5,892 bases of DNA from NCBI GenBank assembly GCA_018901715.1, contig JAHIEL010000012.1, forward strand, positions 1 through 5,892, written 5' to 3'. A program made the translations under genes and the position numbers. Positions 1 through 4,500 of the stretch are shown piece after piece (positions within the stretch are counted from its first letter, which is position 1; each line of letters opens with the position of its first letter). The notes under the pieces were generated by a model. The model was given only the letters and a program-made list of their open reading frames with translations, did not search any database and had not been told where the DNA came from. Source of the DNA: Patescibacteria group bacterium. Its GTDB lineage: Bacteria; Patescibacteriota; Minisyncoccia; Minisyncoccales; PEYH01.

Positions 1-645
1 AAATAAGAATTCGGTTTTTGCATAAAACTCTACAGCGATTTTCGGCAAACTGCCTTTTTCAGAACAAAGCTTTTCTGCTACTTCTTTCTGAAGCATTAAA
101 ATCATTTCTTCAGGCGGATTTTTTGCTTCAATAAATTTTCTTATTACAGGTAAGGCAATATTATATGGTAAGTTTGCCACAATTTTGTAGTTCCCAGTCA
201 TCAACGAGGCCCGGCCTCGTTGATGAGGCCGGGTCTCAAAACTAGAGTCCTCAAGACTCGTGCGAGTGTCCCGAGCTGTAGATGTCAAACATCTACATAG
301 TGTAGATGTTTGACATCTACACCAGTCAAATTTCAACGCATCTGCTTCAATAATTTCCACATTATTAAAACCCATTAGATTTTGTTTTAAAAGGCCTATT
401 ATTCTTTTGTCTTTTTCAATAGCAATAACTTGTTCACATTGCTTTGCGAGTTCCTTTGTCAAAACGCCCAGCCCTGGTCCAATTTCCAAAACAAGAGCGT
501 CTTTTTTTAATTGAGCTGATTCAATAATTTTTTCAAGAATGGACTTATCAACTAAAAAATTTTGACCAAATTTTTTCAAAGCTGGCAGGTCATTATCTTT
601 CAAAAGTTTTTTAATTGTATCTATATCAGTTAAGCTTATAATCAT
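1..645 (-). CDS. rsmA: 16S rRNA (adenine1518/1519-N6)-dimethyltransferase RsmA, 3' end outside window, with in-frame palindromic insert
   Basis: RsmA (KsgA) uses S-adenosylmethionine to dimethylate two adjacent adenines in helix 45 of 16S rRNA during late small-subunit assembly. The frame is open from ATG at 643-645 to the window edge, giving 215 residues; the C-terminal helical domain lies outside. Visible motifs in order are FGQNFLVD (residues 26-33), the SAM-binding EIGPGLGVLT (54-63), acidic AIEKD (75-79), EADAL (100-104), catalytic NLPYN (158-162) and LQKEV (185-189). Residues 109-149 are not family sequence. They are encoded by palindromic repeats at 199-321, contain the near-repeats CRCQTST and CRCLTST, and lie in the loop before NLPY, which is variable in the family. 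Codon phase is identical on both sides and no stop occurs, so the gene is probably functional. The start fits the usual N-terminus about 25 residues before FGQNF. No Shine-Dalgarno site is visible. Family identity is very secure; tolerance of the insert is inference. Confidence 0.95.
   Translation of the reverse strand, partial: MIISLTDIDTIKKLLKDNDLPALKKFGQNFLVDKSILEKIIESAQLKKDALVLEIGPGLGVLTKELAKQCEQVIAIEKDKRIIGLLKQNLMGFNNVEIIEADALKFDWCRCQTSTLCRCLTSTARDTRTSLEDSSFETRPHQRGRASLMTGNYKIVANLPYNIALPVIRKFIEAKNPPEEMILMLQKEVAEKLCSEKGSLPKIAVEFYAKTEFLF
198..226. repeat. GC-rich perfect palindrome, 13-bp arms
   Basis: Arms TCATCAACGAGGC (198-210) and GCCTCGTTGATGA (214-226) are exact reverse complements around the 3-base centre CCG. 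The neighbouring TGAGGCC (224-230) and GGTCTCA (232-238) repeat the same GAGGCC core with one change. This is a second sequence class, different from the TGTAGATGT palindromes but with the same plan of two arms and a 3-base centre. Confidence 0.85.
199..321. repeat. Composite palindromic insertion inside rsmA, 41 codons
   Basis: This 123-bp block separates family-like rsmA sequence on both sides and consists almost entirely of inverted repeats. From the left it holds a 29-bp GC-rich palindrome (198-226), an imperfect one (224-238), GAGTC/GACTC (245-259), ACTCG/CGAGT (256-267) and two 21-bp palindromes (277-297, 301-321). By hand count the 199-276 part is about 60% G+C in an AT-rich setting. 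A 7-bp direct repeat, CCAGTCA, lies at 194-200 and 322-328. Exact insertion ends are uncertain by a few bases. Confidence 0.85.
277..321. repeat. Inverted pair of TGTAGATGT palindromes (copies A and B)
   Basis: Copy A (277-297) is TGTAGATGT, centre CAA, ACATCTACA. Copy B (301-321) has the same arms with centre TTG. The two copies are exact reverse complements separated by TAG, so the 45 bp form a palindrome of palindromes. Read in the rsmA frame they give CRCQTST and CRCLTST. The TTG-centred orientation is stop-free in only one of its three frames, the one used here; the CAA-centred orientation is open in two. Confidence 0.9.
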
Positions 646-659
646 AGTTATAAATTGGC

Positions 660-678
660 GTAGATGTGTGACATCTAC
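660..678. repeat. TGTAGATGT-family palindrome, copy C
   Basis: GTAGATGT (660-667), centre GTG, ACATCTAC (671-678). The arms are 8 bp and the centre differs from copies A, B and D. It lies 15 bp upstream of the rsmA start codon, where a ribosome-binding site would be expected, so it may influence rsmA translation or have displaced an older leader. Confidence 0.85.
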
Positions 679-694
679 ATCCTTATCTTTACTC

Positions 695-719
695 AATGTA
701 GATGTTTGACATCTACATT
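695..719. repeat. TGTAGATGT-family palindrome, copy D
   Basis: AATGTAGATGT (695-705), centre TTG, ACATCTACATT (709-719). The 11-bp arms are perfect, and the core is identical to copy B. It lies 16 bp from copy C, in the intergenic region upstream of rsmA. Confidence 0.88.
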
Positions 720-766
720 AGAAACAAAATATTTGAGCGAAACAGGTGCGGGTGTGGAGAACATAC

Positions 767-795
767 TTGACTTTATATCCATTTTAATATTAAAT
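767..795 (+). promoter_or_regulatory. Possible sigma-70-like promoter for the LysM-M23 gene
   Basis: TTGACT (767-772) matches the -35 consensus in five of six bases. TTAAAT (790-795) follows after 17 bp and matches -10 in four of six. A start near 802 would give a 5' leader of roughly 130 bases containing the hairpins described separately. The region is AT-rich, so chance matches are likely. Confidence 0.35.
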
Positions 796-803
796 AGTAT
801 AAC

Positions 804-927
804 GATCAGGAAATTCTTAATTTAGCAGAGAGACGGGCAACCGTTATCTGTTAAAAGTATATTCCTAATTATCTGAGAAATAAAAATATTATTCCGTGGC
901 TTAAGGAATTAGCTAAGCCATTTTTTT
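804..927 (+). promoter_or_regulatory. Candidate structured 5' leader (attenuator-like) of the peptidase gene
   Basis: TTTAGCAGA (821-829) pairs with TCTGTTAAA (847-855) with one G-U pair. Inside it, GACGG (832-836) pairs with CCGTT (841-845) around GCAA, a GNRA-type tetraloop. AGGAA (808-812) can pair with TTCCT (862-866) to close this element. TTCCT could instead pair with a second AGGAA at 904-908, in the loop of the terminator-like hairpin at 897-920. I do not recognise a known riboswitch class. The 855-932 part is also an open frame in phase with the peptidase, which is a competing explanation. Confidence 0.35.
897..927 (+). terminator. Terminator-like hairpin just upstream of the peptidase start
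   Basis: TGGCTTA (897-903) and TAAGCCA (914-920) form a perfect 7-bp stem with a 10-base loop, followed directly by seven T (921-927). The shape is that of an intrinsic terminator on the plus strand. It lies before, not after, a gene, so it would act as an attenuator if real. The stem is short and could be coincidental. Confidence 0.4.
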
Positions 928-932
928 GCTTA

Positions 933-1907
933 TTGTTTTTACTAATATCTCTGTGTTTTAGTTTGAATAATTTGCAGGATATTCAAGCTGTTTCTTTCTC
1001 TTATTTGGCGCTAGAAGGAGAAAAGGTGTCTGATTCTGCTTTATGCCAAGGAGAGGAAAGAAAGGAATTTCCTGATATCTATTCTATGCAGAGCAATAGC
1101 TTGAAAGCGGTTTCCGCTTCTATTGCAATTAACTTTAATTCATTGGCTGCTTTTAGCGGTGGCGTAAGTCCAGACGGGCACAATGAAACAGGAATTGGAG
1201 AATATATTGTTCAACAGGGCGACTCGTTGAGCAGCATTGCCGAGCAGTTTAATATTAGCTTGAATACCCTGCTTTGGGCAAATAATTTGACCAGCAAATC
1301 AGTAATTAGCCCAGGAAAGAAACTTGTTATCCTGCCTGTTACTGGTATTTTACATATTGTTAGAAAAGGAGATACTATAAGTGAGGTTGCAGAATTATAT
1401 AAGGGCAAGGTGCAGGAAATAGTTTCCTACAATGAATTAGACCAAGGTGGCGAAATATTTGTTGGAGATATTTTAATAATTCCAAATGGCACAAAGCCAG
1501 CTGTTAGCAGCGCATCACCTGTTTATGTTACGCAAACAGTTCCGAACTCTTATTTCATTTGTCCCGTGCCTACTCCATACAGGATAACTCAAGGACTTCA
1601 CCCGTATAATGCTATTGATTTTTCTACGGGCAAGTGTGGCTCGCCTATTTATGCAGCCGCAGGAGGACAAGTTCAGAAAACTGGATATGACACTCGGGCA
1701 GGGAGGTATGTAAGAATTATACATCCCAATGATGTTGTTACATTCTATGGCCATATGTCCAAAATTGCAGTAAATCCAGGAGCGACCGTAGGACAAGGGC
1801 AGATTATTGGATATATTGGCTATTCAGGAAACACAATTCCTTCAGGCCCTGGTGGCTGCCATCTTCATTTTGAGGTTAGGGGAGCAGTAAATTCATTCGC
1901 GTATTAA
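933..1907 (+). CDS. LysM-LysM-M23 peptidoglycan endopeptidase (murein hydrolase)
   Basis: Predicted exported cell-wall hydrolase that cleaves peptide cross-links in peptidoglycan. Counting from TTG at 933, an N-terminal hydrophobic segment (residues 1-12) is followed by a low-complexity region. Two LysM carbohydrate-binding domains follow (about 90-135, beginning EYIVQQGDS, and 140-184, beginning LHIVRKGDT), then an M23 domain (about 207-317). M23 motifs are GLHPYNAID (221-229), YGHMSKI (272-278) and CHLHFEVR (309-316), with D229, H274, H310 and H312 as expected metal or catalytic residues. The usual first His, four residues before the Asp, is Tyr225; His223 lies two residues earlier. The start is doubtful. 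TTG933 has no ribosome-binding site and cuts the hydrophobic segment, while the frame stays open upstream to TAA at 852-854 and encodes a Lys-containing stretch (KELAKPFF) that would make a better signal n-region. No ATG, GTG or TTG exists in that extension. The domain call is secure. Confidence 0.93.
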   Translation: MFLLISLCFSLNNLQDIQAVSFSYLALEGEKVSDSALCQGEERKEFPDIYSMQSNSLKAVSASIAINFNSLAAFSGGVSPDGHNETGIGEYIVQQGDSLSSIAEQFNISLNTLLWANNLTSKSVISPGKKLVILPVTGILHIVRKGDTISEVAELYKGKVQEIVSYNELDQGGEIFVGDILIIPNGTKPAVSSASPVYVTQTVPNSYFICPVPTPYRITQGLHPYNAIDFSTGKCGSPIYAAAGGQVQKTGYDTRAGRYVRIIHPNDVVTFYGHMSKIAVNPGATVGQGQIIGYIGYSGNTIPSGPGGCHLHFEVRGAVNSFAY

Positions 1908-1908
1908 G

Positions 1909-1971
1909 AACTGATAATTGATTATTAATAATTGATCACTAATAACTGATAATTGATCACTGATCATTAAA
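1909..1971. repeat. Heptanucleotide array, nine degenerate 7-bp units
   Basis: Starting two bases after the peptidase stop codon, the sequence divides cleanly into 7-mers: AACTGAT, AATTGAT, TATTAAT, AATTGAT, CACTAAT, AACTGAT, AATTGAT, CACTGAT, CATTAAA. AACTGATAATTGAT recurs exactly 35 bp apart (1909-1922, 1944-1957). TGATCATTAAA from the last units (1961-1971) recurs at 2008-2018, where it overlaps the comM stop codon. Confidence 0.85.
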
Positions 1972-1976
1972 AAAAA

Positions 1977-2006
1977 GAAGAAAAGAAGAAAAGAAGAAAA
2001 GAAAAA
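1977..2006. repeat. Octanucleotide purine repeat (GAAGAAAA)x3
   Basis: Three exact GAAGAAAA units (1977-2000) are followed by a partial unit, all purine on the plus strand. Such a tract is prone to slippage, and its length may vary between strains or among reads. It directly continues the heptamer array and lies between convergent genes. Confidence 0.85.
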
Positions 2007-2029
2007 TTGATCATTAAAGGTCAATTTTT
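2002..2029. terminator. Weak bidirectional terminator candidate between convergent genes
   Basis: AAAAATTGA (2002-2010) and TCAATTTTT (2021-2029) form a 9-bp stem around a 10-base loop, with A before and T after on both strands, so it could stop both the peptidase and comM transcripts. The stem has only one G-C pair, and it includes the comM stop codon in its loop. Low thermodynamic stability makes this uncertain. Confidence 0.3.
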
Positions 2030-3561
2030 TGTCTAGAGCGATATGCTAATGCCTCATTCATATTTTCTAATGAGATATTGTCCGAGTTTTCCAAATCAGC
2101 TATTGTCCTAGAAACTTTTAAAACGCGATGGTATCCTCTTGCAGACAGTTTGCCTGAATCAACGAAATTTTTAAGAATATTTTTTGCTGCTGAATCTACT
2201 TGGCAGTATTTTTTTATTTGAGGAATTTGCATTTCGCTATTAGTAAGCATTTTGTCTTTTTCAAGTCGCTGTTTTTGTTTTTTGCGCGCATTGATTACCT
2301 TGTTTCTTATATCATCTGTCTTATCTTCTTCTTCGTGCTCAAGTCGTTCAAATTCTACTGCTGGCAGGTCAACGAAAATATCAATTCTGTCTATTATGGG
2401 CCCAGAAAGCTTTCTCCTGTATTTTGCAATCTGCGAAGGGGAGCAGGAGCAATTATTAACAGGGTCATTTAAAAATCCGCACGGGCAGGGATTAGAAGCA
2501 GCGATTAAACTAAAATTACAAGGCAAATTAAGCTGATGTCCTGCTCTCATTATTGTAATGTTTCCATCTTCCAATGGCTGTCGCAAGGCCTCAATCGCAT
2601 CTCTTTTAAATTCAGGGAACTCGTCTAAAAATAAAATACCCCTATGGGCAAGAGTTATTTCTCCGGGCTTTATTGGATTGCCTCCACCGATAATTGAAGC
2701 CAGGGAAGCAGTATGATGCGCCACTCTAAATGGTCGGTTTCTGATTATCGGTTTTTCCCTTGTGAGCAATCCAGCAACGCTATAAATTTTGGTAAGCTCA
2801 AGCATTTCCTGTCTATTTATTGGGGGCAGGATAGAGGGCATGGCTTTTGCAAGTAAACTCTTGCCTCCTCCAGGTGGCCCAAGCATTAAGAGGTTGTGGG
2901 CGCCAGCAGCAGCAATAGTGATTGCTCTTTTGGCATAGTCCTGTCCTTTAATCCAAGCAAGAGAAATTTGGTTATTGTCTATCCGTGGTGACTCTCCTAA
3001 TTTAGGAAGACAGGGAGCAATTTCTTCCTTGCCTATTAAATAATTAATTGTTTGTGATAAGTTTTCTACTCCGATTATTTTAAAATTTTGAACTGATTTT
3101 TTTAATAAACATAAACTTGCTTCTTCAGCATTTGCTTTAGGCACAATAATTTCAAGAAAACCGTTTTCTTCTGCTTTTTGAGAAAATAAAAGAGCTCCTT
3201 TAATGGGTCGCACCCGACCGTCTAAAGATAATTCTCCTGCAAAAACCTTGTCATCACTTTTAAATTGTATTTGTCTTGAATTCAGAAGATAGGAAAGAGC
3301 AATTGGTAAATCATAAAGTGCTCCTTCTTTTTTTAAATCAGCGGGCGCTAAATTAACAAGCACTTTTTCTGGCTTTGCGAGCGGTGGCTTAAATCCGCAG
3401 GACTTAAGAGCTGTTCTAACCCTATCTTTTGATTCCTCCACCGCCTTGTCAGGGAGCCCTACAATGTCAAAACTCTTTAATCCGTAGGAAATATCTGTTT
3501 CCACTTCTATGAGTTGGGCAGAAAGCCCTATATTGGCGCAGGAGAATATTTTTGAAGGCAT
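2014..3561 (-). CDS. comM: ComM/YifB family Mg-chelatase-like AAA+ ATPase, branch-migration helicase
   Basis: ComM is a hexameric AAA+ helicase that promotes branch migration during recombination of incoming DNA in natural transformation. At 515 residues it has the usual family length. The N-terminal ChlI-like domain (about 20-140) includes GLPDKAVEESKDRVR (35-49). The AAA core has Walker A GPPGGGKS (228-235), Walker B ILFLDEF (309-315) and sensor-1 Asn357. Four cysteines, C359, C361, C371 and C373, match the CPCG...CxC pattern of the family. The C-terminal domain has the conserved SARGYHR (473-479). The gene appears intact. The start ATG (3559-3561) has only a weak TAGAG upstream; a TACAAT box (3570-3575) lies so close that the mRNA may be leaderless. 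It has its own upstream terminator boundary and converges with the peptidase gene. In a Patescibacteria-like genome it fits DNA uptake as a source of nucleotides or genes, which is inference. Confidence 0.96.
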   Translation of the reverse strand: MPSKIFSCANIGLSAQLIEVETDISYGLKSFDIVGLPDKAVEESKDRVRTALKSCGFKPPLAKPEKVLVNLAPADLKKEGALYDLPIALSYLLNSRQIQFKSDDKVFAGELSLDGRVRPIKGALLFSQKAEENGFLEIIVPKANAEEASLCLLKKSVQNFKIIGVENLSQTINYLIGKEEIAPCLPKLGESPRIDNNQISLAWIKGQDYAKRAITIAAAGAHNLLMLGPPGGGKSLLAKAMPSILPPINRQEMLELTKIYSVAGLLTREKPIIRNRPFRVAHHTASLASIIGGGNPIKPGEITLAHRGILFLDEFPEFKRDAIEALRQPLEDGNITIMRAGHQLNLPCNFSLIAASNPCPCGFLNDPVNNCSCSPSQIAKYRRKLSGPIIDRIDIFVDLPAVEFERLEHEEEDKTDDIRNKVINARKKQKQRLEKDKMLTNSEMQIPQIKKYCQVDSAAKNILKNFVDSGKLSARGYHRVLKVSRTIADLENSDNISLENMNEALAYRSRQKIDL

Positions 3562-3569
3562 AATACTCT

Positions 3570-3598
3570 ATTGTATATTAGTTTTACTAAATCAAAAA
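3570..3598 (-). promoter_or_regulatory. Possible comM promoter (close to the start codon)
   Basis: On the minus strand TACAAT (3575-3570) lies eight bases before the comM ATG, which would put transcription start at or within two bases of the ATG. TTGATT (3595-3590) lies 14 bp upstream, too short for an ideal spacer. The case rests on the -10 box and on the terminator just upstream, which makes a local promoter necessary. Confidence 0.3.
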
Positions 3599-3616
3599 AC
3601 CCGAAGAGGGTTTTTT
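3594..3616. terminator. Intrinsic terminator between the NYN gene and comM, symmetric
   Basis: AAAAAACCC (3594-3602), loop GAAGA, GGGTTTTTT (3608-3616): a perfect 9-bp stem, A-rich before and T-rich after on both strands. On the minus strand it follows the NYN gene by about 65 bp and ends in a run of six T, so it should terminate that transcript before comM. Confidence 0.8.
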
Positions 3617-3679
3617 AATTATTATTTAAATCTGAGCCAAATTGGCGATATGGCTATAGATTTATAAAAAATAATTAAA
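3614..3679. repeat. Long imperfect inverted repeat downstream of the NYN gene
   Basis: TTTAATTATT (3614-3623), AAATCT (3628-3633) and AGCCA (3635-3639) on the left match, in reverse-complement order, TGGCT (3651-3655), AGATTT (3658-3663) and AATAATTAAA (3670-3679). The mRNA 3' region of the NYN gene could fold into a long AT-rich hairpin. An alternative inner stem is GCCAA/TTGGC (3637-3641 with 3643-3645 region overlapping), so the fold is not unique. Confidence 0.55.
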
Positions 3680-3682
3680 TGA

Positions 3683-4330
3683 TTAATCAAATACAAAATT
3701 TTTAATGTCTGAAGCAACTAAAACTCTTTGAATATCAGTGGCATAAATTAATCTCTTTGTTGGTCTTGTTTCTTCGAATTTTTCAGTTTTAGGCATTGAA
3801 AAACCTATATATTCTATTCTTTTGTTATAATTATTCCTAACAAAGTCTATGGCTGGGACTAAGTCCGTATCAGAGCTTACTAAAATTGCTGTATCATAGT
3901 TGTTGTTAAGAGCCCCATTGATAATGTCCACGGCAATCATTACATCAATGCCTTTTTCTCTAGATCTTTGATAGACAATTTCCTCTATCCCTAAGCGAGT
4001 TAATTCTTCAAAATTTTCGACTCTATCATCTATTTTAATCCTTTCTAATCTTGTCCTAAGTTTGCTTGTTCGTATGTTCCACCCACCCGTGGAAATAAGC
4101 TTAGAAAAAAGAATATTCTGATTGGACATCGCCTTCTTCGTTTCATGTCTTTTGTCTTTTTCTCTTACGGTTCCTGTATAAAAATATTTCCCTTTTTCTG
4201 CGACTTGTCTGTCTCTGGATAAAAATTTAACAAATTTTTCAAAATCAAAATTCGGCTCTTTTATATCTATTTTTTTCAATATGAGATGGTAAAAATTACT
4301 ACCGTCTATAAAAATATTAACTTGTTCCAT
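3683..4330 (-). CDS. NYN domain (LabA/DUF88, PIN-like fold) putative ribonuclease
   Basis: A 215-residue protein of the NYN family, whose studied members are metal-dependent ribonucleases acting in RNA processing or decay. Acidic motifs expected for the metal site are visible: FIDGSNFY (7-14; D9, N12), KGIDVMIAVD (126-135; D129, D135) and SSDTDLVPAID (152-162; D154, D156). The N-terminal beta-strand VNIFIDG and the VSSDTD loop are typical. No extra domain, signal peptide or membrane segment is seen. I chose ATG at 4328-4330. An upstream in-frame GTG at 4364-4366 would put the first codons inside a strong terminator hairpin and add residues not typical of the family. It appears to be a single-gene unit with terminator structures on both sides. 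The substrate is unknown, and the regulatory architecture hints at self-control of its own RNA, which is speculation. Confidence 0.9.
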   Translation of the reverse strand: MEQVNIFIDGSNFYHLILKKIDIKEPNFDFEKFVKFLSRDRQVAEKGKYFYTGTVREKDKRHETKKAMSNQNILFSKLISTGGWNIRTSKLRTRLERIKIDDRVENFEELTRLGIEEIVYQRSREKGIDVMIAVDIINGALNNNYDTAILVSSDTDLVPAIDFVRNNYNKRIEYIGFSMPKTEKFEETRPTKRLIYATDIQRVLVASDIKNFVFD

Positions 4331-4337
4331 ATATTTT

Positions 4338-4346
4338 ATTATAACA
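4338..4346 (-). promoter_or_regulatory. Extended -10 promoter candidate of the NYN gene (leaderless)
   Basis: The minus strand reads TGTTATAAT (4346-4338), a perfect TGnTATAAT extended -10 element. The expected transcription start, six to eight bases downstream, falls at 4330-4332, on or next to the ATG. No good -35 box is seen, which extended -10 promoters do not require. There is also no Shine-Dalgarno site, which fits a leaderless mRNA. Confidence 0.55.
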
Positions 4347-4347
4347 G

Positions 4348-4381
4348 AAAAAAACCTGCGCACCACCGAAGTGGGCGCAGG
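4348..4381 (-). terminator. Strong intrinsic terminator (UUCG hairpin) in front of the NYN gene
   Basis: Read on the minus strand, CCTGCGC (4381-4375) pairs with GCGCAGG (4361-4355), enclosing CCAC/GTGG closed by a TTCG tetraloop, with one unpaired base between the two helices. Seven T follow (4354-4348). This 11-bp GC-rich stem is the strongest hairpin in the window. It ends only 17 bases before the NYN start codon. Confidence 0.85.
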
Positions 4382-4395
4382 CGACTTTCAATTAT

Positions 4396-4423
4396 ATATT
4401 ACCTTTCTTAAAATTCTTGTCAA
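4396..4423 (-). promoter_or_regulatory. Sigma-70-like promoter candidate upstream of the hairpin
   Basis: The minus strand has a perfect TTGACA (4423-4418), then 16 bp, then TAATAT (4401-4396); a TATAAT also occurs at 4396-4391 but with a 21-bp spacer. A start near 4389 would transcribe straight into the terminator hairpin, giving either an RNA of about 40 bases or an attenuated leader for the NYN gene. Confidence 0.45.
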
Positions 4424-4500
4424 GTGGAGCTTAAGAATTTCAAGCTTCAACCTTGGAATTCTTGGTTTATTTATCTTGTTTCACTTTGTCTCAATTCTCC

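Larger units (their letters stand above)
646..932. other. Divergent intergenic region between rsmA and the peptidase gene
   Basis: About 290 bp with no secure gene. It holds palindromes C and D, a possible plus-strand promoter near 767-795, a strong hairpin at 821-855 and a terminator-like hairpin at 897-927. A short minus-strand ORF (693-782, 29 codons, ATG to TGA, ending inside palindrome D) is open, but I see no family resemblance or ribosome-binding site and do not call it a gene. The rsmA frame is also open upstream to a TAA at 718-720, with TTG as the only possible earlier start (694-696). Confidence 0.6.

Noticed and set aside
1..645. rsmA as a pseudogene disrupted by an insertion
   Set aside because: The frame is identical before and after the insert, there is no stop codon, and all visible catalytic motifs are intact.
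277..719. CRISPR array
   Set aside because: The repeats are perfect 19-25 bp palindromes with irregular spacing (3, about 340 and 16 bp) and no uniform spacers; two copies lie in a coding frame.
693..782. Small minus-strand gene of 29 codons upstream of rsmA
   Set aside because: It has an ATG and a TGA but no ribosome-binding site or recognisable family, and its last codons are palindrome D. It cannot be supported from one sequence.
804..870. Known c-di-AMP (ydaO/yuaA) or c-di-GMP riboswitch
   Set aside because: The hairpin has a GNRA tetraloop, but I cannot find the conserved core sequences of either class; it is kept only as an unclassified leader.
1211..1796. Minus-strand ORFs of 65 and 93 codons within the peptidase gene
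   Set aside because: They are antisense to well-supported LysM and M23 domains and have no domain-like sequence.
2200..2536. Plus-strand ORFs of 90 and 94 codons within comM
   Set aside because: They are antisense to the conserved AAA+ core and C-terminal domain; their sequence is low-complexity.
4331..4366. Upstream GTG start for the NYN gene
   Set aside because: It lies inside the terminator hairpin and upstream of the extended -10 box; the ATG at 4328-4330 directly precedes the typical first beta-strand of the domain.
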